This document shows positions 10,339 through 19,471 of a stretch of DNA of 64,000 nt, piece by piece; the stretch's first letter is position 1; the number at the start of each line of letters is the position of its first letter. Under the pieces are notes generated by a model that did not search any database, was not told the origin of the DNA, and saw only the letters and a list, made by a program, of their open reading frames with translations. The position numbers were made by a program, and so were the translations under genes. The stretch is from Oribacterium sinus (GTDB lineage: Bacteria; Bacillota; Clostridia; Lachnospirales; Lachnospiraceae), in the NCBI RefSeq assembly GCF_014202695.1, contig NZ_JACHHH010000013.1, positions 1 through 64,000 on the forward strand, in the 5' to 3' direction.

Positions 10339-11619
10339 TTAAACGGAGAATTTTTGGAGTTTTGCGTACAAGGCCTCCGGTAGGCGGAGTTCCATTTGTA
10401 TTCCCTCCTCCTCGTAGGATAGGGAGAGGATTTTCCCTTCTTTTCGGATGCTGTTTTCCCAAGCCGCTTCGCTGTAGGGGAGCAGGATGGACAGGGGGCG
10501 GAGATTGGCGGAGGCTTTCTCGCTTACCGCCTCCATAAGTTCAGAAATTCCAATTCCCTCTTTAACGGAAATGTAGAGCTTTTCTCCCCTCTTCTTGGGA
10601 AGCTCCGACAGGGGAAGAACCTTGTCGCATTTGTTCATTACATAGAGCATGGGGATATGGCTTGCTTCCAGTTTTTTTAAGGTTACTAGGGTGCTATCCA
10701 TGTGTTTTTGATAATTGGGGTCGGAATAGTCTACCACCTGTAAAATCAAATCCGCTTCAATGGCTTCTTCCAGAGTGCTGTGGAAGGCATCCAAAAGCTT
10801 GGGAGGCAGGTCTCGAATAAAGCCTACCGTATCGGCAAAAAGGAATTCCTCTCCCCGTTCCCCCTTCACATGACGAATGGTGGTATCCAGAGTGGCAAAA
10901 AGCATATCCTTTTCTTCCACCTTTTCCTTCTGACCTTCCTTACTCCAATCCAAAATGGCATTCATAAGACTGGACTTTCCCGCATTGGTGTAGCCCACCA
11001 GAGCAATTCTTGGAATATTGGATTTCTCTCTTTTCTGCCGTTTTACCCGGCGCACCTCTTCCTGCTTCTTGCATTCTCTTCTGAGAAAAGCCATTTCCTC
11101 CTGAATCTTTCGCTTGTCCAGCTCTATCTTCTTTTCTCCTGCACCACGGTTGGAAAGACCGGCACCGCCGCTTCCGCCCTGGCGAGAGAGATTTTCCCGA
11201 AGTCCAACAAGCCTGGGTAGCATATATTGAAGGGTGGCATACTGCACCTGCATTTTCGCTTCCTTGCTTCTGGCCCGTTCCGCAAAGATTTGTAAAATCA
11301 CCTGAGTTCTGTCCAAGACCTCCACAGAAAGAGCCTTGGACAGGTTATGGAGCTGGGAGGGGGAGAGGGCATTTTGGAAAATGACCAGATCCGCCTCATG
11401 GAAGAGTACCGCGGATCTTACTTCCTCCACCTTTCCGGATCCGATAAAGGTAGCACTGTCCTCTCTGGCTAAGCTTTGGCTAATGCTGGTGCAGCATTCA
11501 ATGGACAAGGCCTGACAAAGACCGAAAAGCTCTTCCATGTCCAGAGCAAAGTCTCTGTTCTCCGGAAATTCCACACCCACCAGAACCGCTTTTTTATTTT
11601 GAATTTGATTATTTTGCAT
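10339..11619 (-). CDS. hflX: Ribosome-associated GTPase HflX
   Basis: This 426-aa GTPase binds 50S subunits and is known to split stalled or hibernating ribosomes. The N-terminal HflX domain contains the SSATFIGSGKVEE-like ATFIGSGKVEEV segment and a glycine-rich GGSGGAGLSNRGAGEKK linker before the coiled region. The G domain has GYTNAGKSS (G1), DTVGFIRDLP (G3) and NKCD (G4). The start is at MQNNQIQNKK. Its stop lies 8 bases from the edge of repeat copy D, and it converges on ylmH. Confidence 0.95.
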   Translation of the reverse strand: MQNNQIQNKKAVLVGVEFPENRDFALDMEELFGLCQALSIECCTSISQSLAREDSATFIGSGKVEEVRSAVLFHEADLVIFQNALSPSQLHNLSKALSVEVLDRTQVILQIFAERARSKEAKMQVQYATLQYMLPRLVGLRENLSRQGGSGGAGLSNRGAGEKKIELDKRKIQEEMAFLRRECKKQEEVRRVKRQKREKSNIPRIALVGYTNAGKSSLMNAILDWSKEGQKEKVEEKDMLFATLDTTIRHVKGERGEEFLFADTVGFIRDLPPKLLDAFHSTLEEAIEADLILQVVDYSDPNYQKHMDSTLVTLKKLEASHIPMLYVMNKCDKVLPLSELPKKRGEKLYISVKEGIGISELMEAVSEKASANLRPLSILLPYSEAAWENSIRKEGKILSLSYEEEGIQMELRLPEALYAKLQKFSV

Positions 11620-11679
11620 AAAACTCCTTTATCCTTTACTCTGATATAGCTCCGCTTTTCTCTTTTACGGAAAACTACT

Positions 11680-11874
11680 TTATTTTTTTACCTTTGGTAT
11701 AGGGATGCCTTCCTCCCTTGCTACTTCCAACCACTCTGCTAAAACTATTTCAGCATTATGTATTGCTTCCGTTCTAGTCTTTCCGTCTGCAAAAAATCCT
11801 TTTAGCTCCGGAATATCTGCGATATAAAGCTTATCTTCCTCCGACCAGTATATTTGAATTTCCCACTCTCTCAT
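11680..11874 (-). CDS. HicB-family antitoxin-like protein, orphan
   Basis: A 64-aa protein with the HicB-type N-terminal fold: IQIYWSEEDKLYIADIPELKGFFADGKTRTEAIHNAE. In the family this segment folds as a partial RNase H-like domain. I start it at MREWEIQ, where GAGGGTAATT precedes the ATG. The C-terminal DNA-binding part seen in long HicB proteins is absent, as in many short HicB-like proteins. No HicA toxin reading frame is visible on either side, so it may be solitary or a remnant of a toxin-antitoxin pair. Confidence 0.75.
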   Translation of the reverse strand: MREWEIQIYWSEEDKLYIADIPELKGFFADGKTRTEAIHNAEIVLAEWLEVAREEGIPIPKVKK

Positions 11875-11989
11875 AATTACCCTCATAGAAAAATAAAGAA
11901 AATTTATTACAAGTATAAGCAATGTTTATCCGCATTCCATATATCATGAAAATATAAAAGGATATAAATCAATGCTATGTATTTGCCCC

Positions 11990-12272
11990 GTGCTATAGGT
12001 CTGGAAGGTGGGTCGTCTGAGCCCGATACTTGCGAAAACCTGCGGAGAGAAGAACTGTATCAATCAATGAATTGAAGCGACAGATGCAGTATAGGCATGA
12101 AAGAGGGGCAATCTGAGCCCGCCGGTACTTGCGAAAAACAAGGGTACCGAAGTTTTTCGCTTAGTATCCGCTGCGAAGGCGAAGTTAGCGAGAGCGTGCC
12201 CGATTTCATGCCTATACTGCATTGGAGCGAATATCTTCAATGGTTACAGTTCCTCGCTTCGAAGGATATCCC
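11990..12272. repeat. Palindromic repeat, copy E
   Basis: Contains the family modules CAGTATAGGCATG, GGGCAATCTGAGCCC, the central pair GGTACTTGCG...GGTACC, then GCGAAGTTAGCGAGAGCG and CATGCCTATACTGCATT. The right edge overlaps the last 16 codons and stop of the DUF1461 membrane-protein gene. The left edge, CTATAGGTCTGGAAGG, matches the outer module of other copies. Confidence 0.85.
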
Positions 12273-12991
12273 CAATTCCTTGCCACCTTCTTGAAAAACC
12301 ATGCCAGAGGCAGGAAGGGCAGCAGCAAAAGCAAGAAGAAGCGTAGAATCCGAAAGGCGGTATCCTGAAAAAATTCTTCCGGCATAATGTTTATCATACG
12401 GCTTAGGGCCGGATCAAAGCTCCAGTTCCCTTGAGAGAAAAAGAGCAGATGAAACTGCGTAAAGGCTTGGTCAAAGTTTTGGCTGGCGTAGAGGAAGAAG
12501 AGCAGTAGAATCACTAAAAAGCCTGCCATACAATAGAGGAAGCCTTTTCCCAAAATGGCAAGAGCCCTTCCGTGTTCTAAAATCACAAGCAGAAAGATGA
12601 TAGCCAGGAGAGAGAGGAAGAACATCATTCGCAGGGTGAGGCTTAGGGTGAACAAAACCCGTACATCCGCCATGTGAGAGGCTTCATCTTCCTGATAGAA
12701 GTTTTGCGCCACACCATTTACCGAAACGGGGATAATGAGATTCTCCCGATCCCCTCGAAGGTAGCGAAGGGTCTCTCCCATAACCTTTTCCAAATCCGAT
12801 AAGGGGATGGACTCTCCCCGATTCTCCAGCAAAGCCTCTTGAACTTGGTATTTTTGAAATTCCTGTCTATAATAGGAAGGATTTCCGTAGCAGGCCAGCT
12901 CAAAGCCTGAGACGAAGAGGATAAAGACCAGAAACAAAGAAAAAAGTAAACAGGCCAAAGGATAGAATATATGTTTTAAATGGGATTTCAT
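12212..12991 (-). CDS. Integral membrane protein, DUF1461 (TIGR01906-type)
   Basis: A 259-aa protein with about five hydrophobic segments: near residues 9-30, 110-130, 135-158, 160-182 and 225-245. The external loop carries the family-like DEASHMADVRVLF motif. Function of the family is unknown; it is common in Firmicutes. The C-terminal residues SKRGTVTIEDIRSNAV and the stop codon are encoded by palindromic repeat copy E, so the native C-terminus was probably replaced or extended when the repeat arrived. The gene reads toward hicB-like and hflX on the same strand. Confidence 0.8.
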   Translation of the reverse strand: MKSHLKHIFYPLACLLFSLFLVFILFVSGFELACYGNPSYYRQEFQKYQVQEALLENRGESIPLSDLEKVMGETLRYLRGDRENLIIPVSVNGVAQNFYQEDEASHMADVRVLFTLSLTLRMMFFLSLLAIIFLLVILEHGRALAILGKGFLYCMAGFLVILLLFFLYASQNFDQAFTQFHLLFFSQGNWSFDPALSRMINIMPEEFFQDTAFRILRFFLLLLLPFLPLAWFFKKVARNWGYPSKRGTVTIEDIRSNAV

Positions 12992-13104
12992 GATTTCCTT
13001 TCTTTTGTTCTTTGGTGTAAAATGTGTAAGGCTAAAAATCTATTTTCAAAGATTTTCCATATTTTTTTAGTATAACACGAAGCAAGGCAGTAAAGGAGGG
13101 AAAA

Positions 13105-13596
13105 ATGGCTAAGGACAATAAAACCAATGTATGCCGTCTTTTGGATAAGGCAAAAATTCCTTATGTGGAGCAGGAATATCCGGTGGATGAGGAGGATCTG
13201 TCCGGAGCTCATGTGGCTTCCGTCTTAGGCTTTCCCCCGGAAATTATCTATAAAACCCTGGTATTAAAGGGGGATAAAACAGGCTACTTTGTGGCGGTGA
13301 TTCCGGTGCTGGAGGAAGTGGACTTAAAGAAAGCGGCGAAGGTCTCCCAAAACAAGAAGGCGGAAATGATTCCCATGAAGGATTTGCAGCCTTTGACCGG
13401 ATATATTCGGGGAGGCTGTAGCCCCATCGGCATGAAAAAGCATTTTCCCACCTACTTTCAAAAGCAGGGTGAGGAGCTGGAAAGAATCTATGTTTCCGCC
13501 GGTAAGAGAGGTCTGCAAATCGGCCTGTCTCCAAAGGCCTTATGTGCCTTTGTGTCCGGAAGCTTTGAGGATTTGATTCGTGGAGGAGAAGAGTAA
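13105..13596 (+). CDS. ybaK: Cys-tRNA(Pro)/Cys-tRNA(Cys) deacylase
   Basis: This trans-editing enzyme hydrolyses mischarged Cys-tRNA(Pro). The 163-aa length and motifs fit the YbaK/EbsC subfamily of INS-like editing domains: IIYKTLVLKGDKTGYFVAVIP near residues 47-67, the catalytic-lysine KTLV segment, GYIRGGCSPIGMKK near 98-111 and GLQIGLSP near 137. AAAGGAGGGAAAA precedes the ATG. It is followed immediately by the flavin oxidoreductase gene, whose ribosome site lies in its last codons. Confidence 0.95.
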   Translation: MAKDNKTNVCRLLDKAKIPYVEQEYPVDEEDLSGAHVASVLGFPPEIIYKTLVLKGDKTGYFVAVIPVLEEVDLKKAAKVSQNKKAEMIPMKDLQPLTGYIRGGCSPIGMKKHFPTYFQKQGEELERIYVSAGKRGLQIGLSPKALCAFVSGSFEDLIRGGEE

Positions 13597-13597
13597 T

Positions 13598-14635
13598 ATG
13601 AAGGTATCGATTTTAAATTTGGTTCCCCTGAGGCAGGGAGAAAGCTATAAAGCGGCAATGGAACGGATGGTGAATCTGGCGAAGAAGGCGGAGGAGCTTG
13701 GTTATACCCGTTACTGGATTGCGGAGCACCATAACACCCATTCCGTGGCCAGTAGCGCTACCCAGCTTTTGATTCAGTATGCCTTAAGCAATACGGAAAA
13801 AATCAGAATCGGCTCCGGAGGAGTGATGTTGCCGAATCATAGCCCCTATCTGGTGGCGGAGCAGTACGGCACCTTGGAAACCCTCTATCCGGGCCGAGTG
13901 GACTTGGGGCTTGGGCGTGCTCCGGGAACGGATTTGGAAACCGCAAGAGCCATCCGAAGAGGAGTAGGCAGAGAGTCGGATTTTGAGCGGGAGGTGATGG
14001 AGCTTTCGGAGTATTTCCGGGACACGGAGGTGGTGCATGCCTACCCTGCAGCAGGGCTGAACATTCCCCTGTATATCTTGGGTTCCAGTACCGACAGTGC
14101 CTATCTGGCGGCAAGACTGGGACTTCCCTATTCCTTTGCGGCTCACTTCGCCCCAACCATGATGGAGACAGCCATTCGGATTTATCAGGAGAATTTTAAA
14201 CCCTCCGATGTTCTGGAAAAGCCCTATGTGATTTTGGGAGCAAATGCGATTCTGGCGGATACCAAGGAGGAGGCGGAGTCTTTAGCCACCACCCAGTGGC
14301 AGGCCTTTTTAAACATCATCACCAATCAGTCTCAAGGATTGCTCCCCCCTGTGCAGTCTATGGAAGAGGTTTGGAAGGACTATGTGGAGGCGGTAAGGGT
14401 TCCCCACTTCGGCCCGGTGGCATTTACCGAGGAGCTGATTCATCAGGAAAAGAGAATCGTGGAGCGGATGGGCGCCTTTTCTTTTATCGGCACCAAGGAA
14501 GAGGTGCAGGCGAAAATGCGGGAAGTGCAGGAGAGAGTGCATTTTGACGAGCTGATTGTCAACTCCTACATTTACGAAGAGAAGGCTCAGCACTATTCCT
14601 ATCAGCTCTTAAGGGAGGCTTTGGAGGAGCTTTAA
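13598..14635 (+). CDS. Luciferase-like flavin-dependent oxidoreductase (YhbW/MsnO8-like)
   Basis: A 345-aa bacterial-luciferase-family monooxygenase with an FMN-binding TIM barrel. The MKVSILNLVPLRQGES start, GYTRYWIAEHHNTHSVASSA near 38-57, GSGGVMLPNHSPYLVAEQ and the DLGLGRAPGTD segment match the single-component-like MsnO8/YhbW group. The substrate is not known. I chose the ATG at 13598 over an in-frame GTG at 13580 because GGAGGAGAA lies just upstream; the gap to ybaK is one base. It probably forms a two-gene operon with ybaK. Confidence 0.9.
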   Translation: MKVSILNLVPLRQGESYKAAMERMVNLAKKAEELGYTRYWIAEHHNTHSVASSATQLLIQYALSNTEKIRIGSGGVMLPNHSPYLVAEQYGTLETLYPGRVDLGLGRAPGTDLETARAIRRGVGRESDFEREVMELSEYFRDTEVVHAYPAAGLNIPLYILGSSTDSAYLAARLGLPYSFAAHFAPTMMETAIRIYQENFKPSDVLEKPYVILGANAILADTKEEAESLATTQWQAFLNIITNQSQGLLPPVQSMEEVWKDYVEAVRVPHFGPVAFTEELIHQEKRIVERMGAFSFIGTKEEVQAKMREVQERVHFDELIVNSYIYEEKAQHYSYQLLREALEEL

Positions 14636-14803
14636 GAGCCGGACTTGGTCTTTTAACACATTTTCCGGAATTCCCTCGGGAGGCTTTTCCTCTTAGGAGA
14701 AAGCGGCGATTAGAGATATTTTAGAAAGATTTTCTTTTCCGGCATTGTTTTAAAGTGGAAAATACAGTAATCTGATGAAAAAGAATAATAGGAGGAAAAT
14801 ACA

Positions 14804-15088
14804 ATGGCTAAAGTAAAGTTTTTTTATGTAAATGGTTGTCCTTATTGCGCACAGGCAAGAAAGGCCAGAGAGGAATTGATTGCGGAGAATCCTGCTTACG
14901 GAAAGGTGGAGTTTGAGGAAATTGACGAGGGCTTGCATCCGGAGCTTGCAGAACAATATGATTATTGGGCTACTCCCGCTATGTTTGTGGCAGAGGAGAA
15001 GATTTATGAATCTCATATTGGAGAAAAGTTTGAAGAAGCCAAGGAAAATGTAAAGAAGGTATTGGAGAAGGCTTTAGCAACAGCTTAA
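14804..15088 (+). CDS. Glutaredoxin/thioredoxin-fold protein
   Basis: A 94-aa small redox protein with an N-terminal FFYVNGCPYCAQARKA segment; CPYC (Cys12, Cys15) is the classical glutaredoxin active site. The cis-proline loop appears as YWATPAMFVAEEK near 54-66. The acidic EEIDEG linker and charged C-terminal helix are typical of the fold. Likely cytoplasmic disulfide or metal-related redox work; the partner is unknown. It is monocistronic, with AGGAGGAAAATACA upstream and a strong terminator downstream. Confidence 0.9.
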   Translation: MAKVKFFYVNGCPYCAQARKAREELIAENPAYGKVEFEEIDEGLHPELAEQYDYWATPAMFVAEEKIYESHIGEKFEEAKENVKKVLEKALATA

Positions 15089-15092
15089 TACA

Positions 15093-15142
15093 AAAAATAG
15101 CTTTCAAAATCCCGGAAGAAGGAATTTTGAAAGCTATTTTTC
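15093..15142 (+). terminator. Intrinsic terminator after the glutaredoxin-like gene
   Basis: Long stem AAATAGCTTTCAAAAT/ATTTTGAAAGCTATTT with a short GC-rich apex, flanked by A- and T-runs, so it could act in both directions. Confidence 0.92.
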
Positions 15143-15232
15143 TTAGAAGAAAAATGCGAGAGATAGGGCATTCTATATTCGGGAAGAGAAAATAAGGCAG
15201 AAAAATATTTGCCTAGAGGGGAAGGATGGGTT

Positions 15233-17644
15233 ATGGAAGGAATCAGAGAAGGCAATCAAATCAGGGGAAAGCACTTTCGATTTACGGTGCTGACAGAAAG
15301 ACTGCTCCGTTTGGAATACAGTGAAAAGGGTTGCTTTGTGGATGGGGAAAGCCAGATGGCGGTAAACCGCAGCTTTCCTCCCGCAGAATTCCATTGGGAA
15401 GAGGGCAAGCAGGGAGAAGGGATTCTTCGAACCAAATATCTTCGATTGATTTATAAGGGGGGAGCCTTCAGCAGCGAAAATCTTCGGATTTTCGTCAGCG
15501 GAGATGCGGGAAATACCTCCGCCCTTTGGCATTACGGGGATAAAATCGAGAGCTTGAAGGGTACGGCCAGAACCCTGGACGGTATAGACGGTGCCCTGCC
15601 TCTTTCGGAGGGAATCGTTTCCCGACAGCTTTTCTCTGTTTTGGATGACAGCAAAAGTATGCTTTATAAAGACGGAAATTTCTTTGTACGAGAGGATTCG
15701 GAAGCAATCGACCTGTATTTCTTTGCCTATGGTACAGATTATAAGACGGCGCTAAAGGATTTCTTCCATTTGACCGGAGATGTTCCTCTGCTTCCCCGCT
15801 ATACCCTGGGGAACTGGTGGAGCCGTTACTTTGTCTATTCCGAGGAAAGCTATCTGGAGCTGATGGACCGTTTTCAAGAGGAAAATATTCCCTTCCAGGT
15901 GGCGGTGATTGATATGGACTGGCACATCACCAAGGTGCCGGAAAAGTACGGTACAGGCTGGACCGGCTATAGCTGGAATAAGGATCTTTTTCCTGATCCT
16001 CCCCGTTTTCTAAAGGCTTTGAAGGACAGAGGGATGGCTTGTACCCTAAATGTTCATCCTGCAGACGGTGTCCGGGCCTTTGAGGATTGCTATCCCGCCT
16101 TTGCGGAATTTATGGGAGTGAATCAAAAGGAAGAAGAACCGGTGCTTTTCGACCTTTTGGATGAGCAATTTAGAGAAGGATATTTTCGTTTTGTGCATCA
16201 CCCGATGGAAAAGGACGGGGTGGATTTTTGGTGGATTGATTGGCAGCAGGGGGAGAACTCCGGCATGAAGGGCTTGGATCCTCTTTGGATGCTGAATCAT
16301 TATCATTATGAGGATAATAAGGGAAAAAATGGAGAGAAGCGCGGTTTGATTCTTTCCCGTTATGCCGGTCCCGGCTCCCACCGTTATCCCATCGGCTTCT
16401 CCGGAGATACGGTGATTTCCTGGGAAAGCCTGGATTTTCAGCCCTACTTTACCGCCACTGCCAGCAATATCGGCTACGGCTGGTGGAGTCATGACATCGG
16501 GGGACATATGTGGGGAGTGCGGGATGACTCTCTCTTTACCCGTTGGGTACAGCTGGGGGTATTTTCTCCTATCATGCGTTTGCACAGTACCAACAATGCC
16601 TTTAATGGAAAGGAGCCTTGGAAATACAGCCGGGATGCGGAGGCGGTTTCCAAGAATTTCCTTCGCCTGAGAAAGGCGCTGGTGCCCTATCTTTATACCA
16701 TGAACTATCTGGCCCATGTGGAAAGACGTCCTTTGATTTTGCCGCTGTACTACGAGGAGAAGCCCTGGGACGGACTGTACGATTATAAAAATGAGTATTA
16801 CTTCGGAACAGAACTGCTTTGTGCTCCCATTACGGAGAAGGAAGACCCTGTCAGCGGTCTGGGAAAAGTGAAGGCTTGGCTTCCGGAGGGACGCTGGGTA
16901 GACTTCTTTACCGGCGAGAAGCTTACGGGAGGAAGAGAACTGGAGCTGTATCGTAGCCTGGAAAGCATTCCGGTTCTTGCTAAAGAAGGTACCATTCTTC
17001 CTCTGGACGGCAGAGAAGAGGGCAATGCGGTGGATGCGCCGGAGCTTATGGAGCTTCATATCTTCTCCGGTGCTGATGGAAGCTTCTGTCTGGCAGAGGA
17101 CGAGCATGAATATGCCGATTTCCGGAAAGAGGATTGGGCCTTTACCAGATTTTCCCTTCGACATGAAAGCAAGGGCGGCTCCGTGGAGGAGGTACTTCAC
17201 ATTTTCCCGGTGGAGGGAAATGAAAATGCTTTTCCCAAGGAGAGACTCTTTCTTCTGCACCTAAGGGGCGTGTCTTCTTTGGAAGGCTTAAGCCTGACAT
17301 ACGGGGATTCGGAGCTTCCGGCAGAAGCAGGGGACTATCTGGAAGAGGAGGATGCATTGCTCCTTTCCCTTCCTGCCTGGGACGGAAAAGAGAGCATTTG
17401 CCTTCGCTATCGCTACAATCAGGAAAAGAGAGAGGCACAGGAAAATAAGCTCTTACAGTACAGAGCCTTTACGCTTTTGCAGAATGCCCAGATTTCCTAT
17501 GACGAAAAGACAAGAATTTTTGAATGCTTTAAGGACTTGGGAAAGAAGACCAGGGCGGAGATTTTGGGAGCGGTACATTCCCGCTGTACCTCGGAATCCC
17601 TACGGGGAGCCCTTGTGGAAATACTTTCTGCAAGCGGAGTATAA
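15233..17644 (+). CDS. Glycoside hydrolase family 31 (alpha-glucosidase/alpha-xylosidase type)
   Basis: An 803-aa cytoplasmic GH31 enzyme without a signal peptide. An N-terminal beta domain precedes the catalytic barrel. The barrel shows GNWWSRYF, VIDMDWH, the nucleophile region FWWIDWQQGE (Asp near residue 333), GFSGDTVISWESL and HDIGGHMWG. These match GH31 enzymes that act on alpha-linked glucosides or xylosides; the exact sugar cannot be read. The C-terminus (after about 610) is beta-rich with a final helical tail. I start at the ATG at 15233, which has GAGGGGAAGG upstream, rather than an upstream in-frame TTG. It is monocistronic and followed by repeat copy A. Confidence 0.93.
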   Translation: MEGIREGNQIRGKHFRFTVLTERLLRLEYSEKGCFVDGESQMAVNRSFPPAEFHWEEGKQGEGILRTKYLRLIYKGGAFSSENLRIFVSGDAGNTSALWHYGDKIESLKGTARTLDGIDGALPLSEGIVSRQLFSVLDDSKSMLYKDGNFFVREDSEAIDLYFFAYGTDYKTALKDFFHLTGDVPLLPRYTLGNWWSRYFVYSEESYLELMDRFQEENIPFQVAVIDMDWHITKVPEKYGTGWTGYSWNKDLFPDPPRFLKALKDRGMACTLNVHPADGVRAFEDCYPAFAEFMGVNQKEEEPVLFDLLDEQFREGYFRFVHHPMEKDGVDFWWIDWQQGENSGMKGLDPLWMLNHYHYEDNKGKNGEKRGLILSRYAGPGSHRYPIGFSGDTVISWESLDFQPYFTATASNIGYGWWSHDIGGHMWGVRDDSLFTRWVQLGVFSPIMRLHSTNNAFNGKEPWKYSRDAEAVSKNFLRLRKALVPYLYTMNYLAHVERRPLILPLYYEEKPWDGLYDYKNEYYFGTELLCAPITEKEDPVSGLGKVKAWLPEGRWVDFFTGEKLTGGRELELYRSLESIPVLAKEGTILPLDGREEGNAVDAPELMELHIFSGADGSFCLAEDEHEYADFRKEDWAFTRFSLRHESKGGSVEEVLHIFPVEGNENAFPKERLFLLHLRGVSSLEGLSLTYGDSELPAEAGDYLEEEDALLLSLPAWDGKESICLRYRYNQEKREAQENKLLQYRAFTLLQNAQISYDEKTRIFECFKDLGKKTRAEILGAVHSRCTSESLRGALVEILSASGV

Positions 17645-17650
17645 GATTTA

Positions 17651-18013
17651 GGGGCTGTAAAATAGTTTTCTAAGCAATATAGGTCTGAAACGGGATACGC
17701 TCTCGCTAGCTTAATCCTGTGTATTGAAGGACTGCATTTATCATAAAGATGCGCTCAAATGCAGTATGGGTCTATAATCAGGGCACGCTCTCGCTAACCT
17801 CGCCTTCGTAGCAGTACTAACTTCAAGCTTCGCTTTAGCTCGCTTTCAGTAAGTACTGACGGGCTCAGATTGCCCCGATTATAGACCCATACTGCATTAT
17901 TCGCTTCACATATTGATTTTTCAGTTCTTCACTTCGCAGGATTTCGCAAGTACCAGGCTCAGACTACCCCATATTCAGACCTATATTGCCGAAAATCTAT
18001 TATTTGCAGCCCC
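17651..18013. repeat. Palindromic repeat, copy A (most complete member)
   Basis: Bounded by inverted ends GGGGCTGTAAAATAG and CTATTATTTGCAGCCCC. Nested inside are a second inverted pair (GCAATATAGGTCTGAA / TTCAGACCTATATTGC) and an inner pair (AATGCAGTATGGGTCTATAATC / its complement). At the centre is a loop with AGTACTAACTTCAAGC and GCTTTCAGTAAGTACT. The right end is followed by TTTTTT, so it can also serve as a terminator for the GH31 gene. Confidence 0.9.
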
Positions 18014-18321
18014 TTTTTTCTTGCTCAAAAATGCTGTCAACCTATAGACAAGGAAAAGCAAGGTCAAAGAGAATGGATTGTTTGAAATATACAAAAATAA
18101 CGAAGTATTTTGTGCAGAAGCACAAAATGGAGAGTCTTGTAAAAAAGCTCCAAACTTATAGAAAAATGTTATAGATGGAAAGCGGAAGAAAAAATGGACT
18201 GTCCACAGGAAGCTAAGGAGATGAAAGAAATAATGGCGGAAAATCGACATTTTCGAGAAAAATCAAGAAAAAAACAGGAGAAAAAAGCCGGATTATCCTT
18301 GGGAAATCTCCTGGACAAATC
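18014..18321 (+). other. AT-rich leader region, no convincing gene
   Basis: Purine-rich DNA between repeat copy A and the molybdenum-operon promoter. A possible 51-codon frame starting MDCPQEAKEMKE (18194-18349) ends exactly over the -10 box, lacks a recognised family and is not called. Nothing else is supported here. Confidence 0.3.
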
Positions 18322-18350
18322 TTGCTTTTCTATAAGAGAGACCGTATAAT
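18322..18350 (+). promoter_or_regulatory. Sigma-A-type promoter of the molybdenum operon
   Basis: TTGCTT, 17-base spacer, TATAAT. Transcription would start near 18357, giving a leader of about 140 nt. The leader contains a perfect AATCTAAA/TTTAGATT hairpin near 18376-18396. I did not find a Moco-riboswitch signature. Confidence 0.65.
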
Positions 18351-18496
18351 ATGGAGAATAACAAATTTTTGTCAATCTAAAAAATATTTAGATTCATAAA
18401 TAAGAGCTTCATTGTTTGTTTTCAGTTTTTACGAATATTGCTCGTATGCCTAGGGTATTTTGCGATAGAGATGAAAAAGCCGGAAAGGAGTTTCCT

Positions 18497-19471
18497 ATGA
18501 GAGAACTCAAAACCACAGAGGCAGTGGGGAAAACCCTCTGCCAGGATATTACCCAGATTATTAAGGGAGAGAAGAAGGGCCCTGTTTTCCGAAAGGGTCA
18601 TGTGATTCGGGAGGAGGATATTCCCGTGCTTCTTTCTGTTGGCAAGGACCACATTTACATCTGGGAAGAGGGGGAGGATACTCTCCATGAAAATGATGCG
18701 GCAGCCATGCTCTATGAAATGGGGCGGAGCGAAAATATGCATCCCTCCGAGGTGAAGGAAGGAAAAATCGAGTTTATCGCTGATTGCGACGGTATGCTGA
18801 AGATTCAATCGGAGAAGCTTTTTGCCCTGAATTCCTTCGGACAAATGATGATGGCCACCAAGAAGAATCACAGCTTTATCAAAAAGGGAGAGGCCTTTGC
18901 CGGCACCAGAATTATCCCCCTTTCCATAGAGCGGGAGAAGATGGAGGAAGTAAAGAAGATTGCGCCGGAGGGGGGCATTTTACAGCTTCTTCCCTTTGAA
19001 AAGAAGAAGGTGGGATTAATCAGTACCGGAAATGAAGTCTTTTACAAAAGAATTCAGGATAGCTTTACTCCGGTGGTACGGGAAAAGCTTTCTCCCTATC
19101 CGGTGGAAATTATCGGTCATGTGACTTGCCCGGATGATGTGGAGCAGGAGAAAGGGGCCATACAGGACTTCCTAAGACAGGGAGCGGACTTGGTCATCTG
19201 CATGGGGGGAATGTCCGTAGATCCGGATGACCGTACCCCATTGGCGATTCGCCTGTCCACGGAAGAGGTGGTAAGCTACGGAGCACCGGTACTGCCCGGT
19301 TCCATGTTTATGCTGGCTTACGCCAAGGGAAAGGTACCGGTTTTGGGACTTCCCGGCAGTATTATGTTTTGTCCCACCACGGTTTTTGACTTGCTTTTAC
19401 CAAGAATCATGGCAGGGGACATTGTGAAGAAGGAAGAAATTGATGCCCTGGGAGAGGGCGGTTTGCTTTAA
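18497..19471 (+). CDS. MoeA-like molybdopterin-binding protein
   Basis: A 325-aa protein with a MoeA-type N-terminal segment (TEAVGKTLCQDITQI..GPVFRKGHVIREEDIPVLLSVGKDH) and a C-terminal MoCF/MogA-like fold (VGLISTGNEVFY, DLVICMGGMSVDPDDRTP, VLGLPGSIMF). It is shorter than classical MoeA (about 400 aa), like the molybdopterin-binding proteins encoded beside XdhC and selenium-dependent molybdenum hydroxylases. Its likely role is molybdenum insertion or cofactor carrying. AAAGGAG precedes the ATG; a longer open frame upstream lacks a ribosome site. First gene of the molybdenum block. Confidence 0.85.
   Translation: MRELKTTEAVGKTLCQDITQIIKGEKKGPVFRKGHVIREEDIPVLLSVGKDHIYIWEEGEDTLHENDAAAMLYEMGRSENMHPSEVKEGKIEFIADCDGMLKIQSEKLFALNSFGQMMMATKKNHSFIKKGEAFAGTRIIPLSIEREKMEEVKKIAPEGGILQLLPFEKKKVGLISTGNEVFYKRIQDSFTPVVREKLSPYPVEIIGHVTCPDDVEQEKGAIQDFLRQGADLVICMGGMSVDPDDRTPLAIRLSTEEVVSYGAPVLPGSMFMLAYAKGKVPVLGLPGSIMFCPTTVFDLLLPRIMAGDIVKKEEIDALGEGGLL

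Noticed and set aside
9805-10538. Overlapping open frames of 87-203 codons across the ylmH-hflX gap
   Set aside because: They are translations of the inverted repeat units (recurring CLYC-like segments), have no ribosome sites and run antisense into hflX.
16046-17260. 404-codon open frame antisense to the GH31 gene
   Set aside because: No ribosome site, no family-like motifs, and it mirrors the codon bias of a real GH31 gene on the other strand.
18351-18496. Moco riboswitch in the leader of the molybdenum operon
   Set aside because: The leader has a simple AT-rich hairpin but I could not find the conserved GC-rich core of that class.
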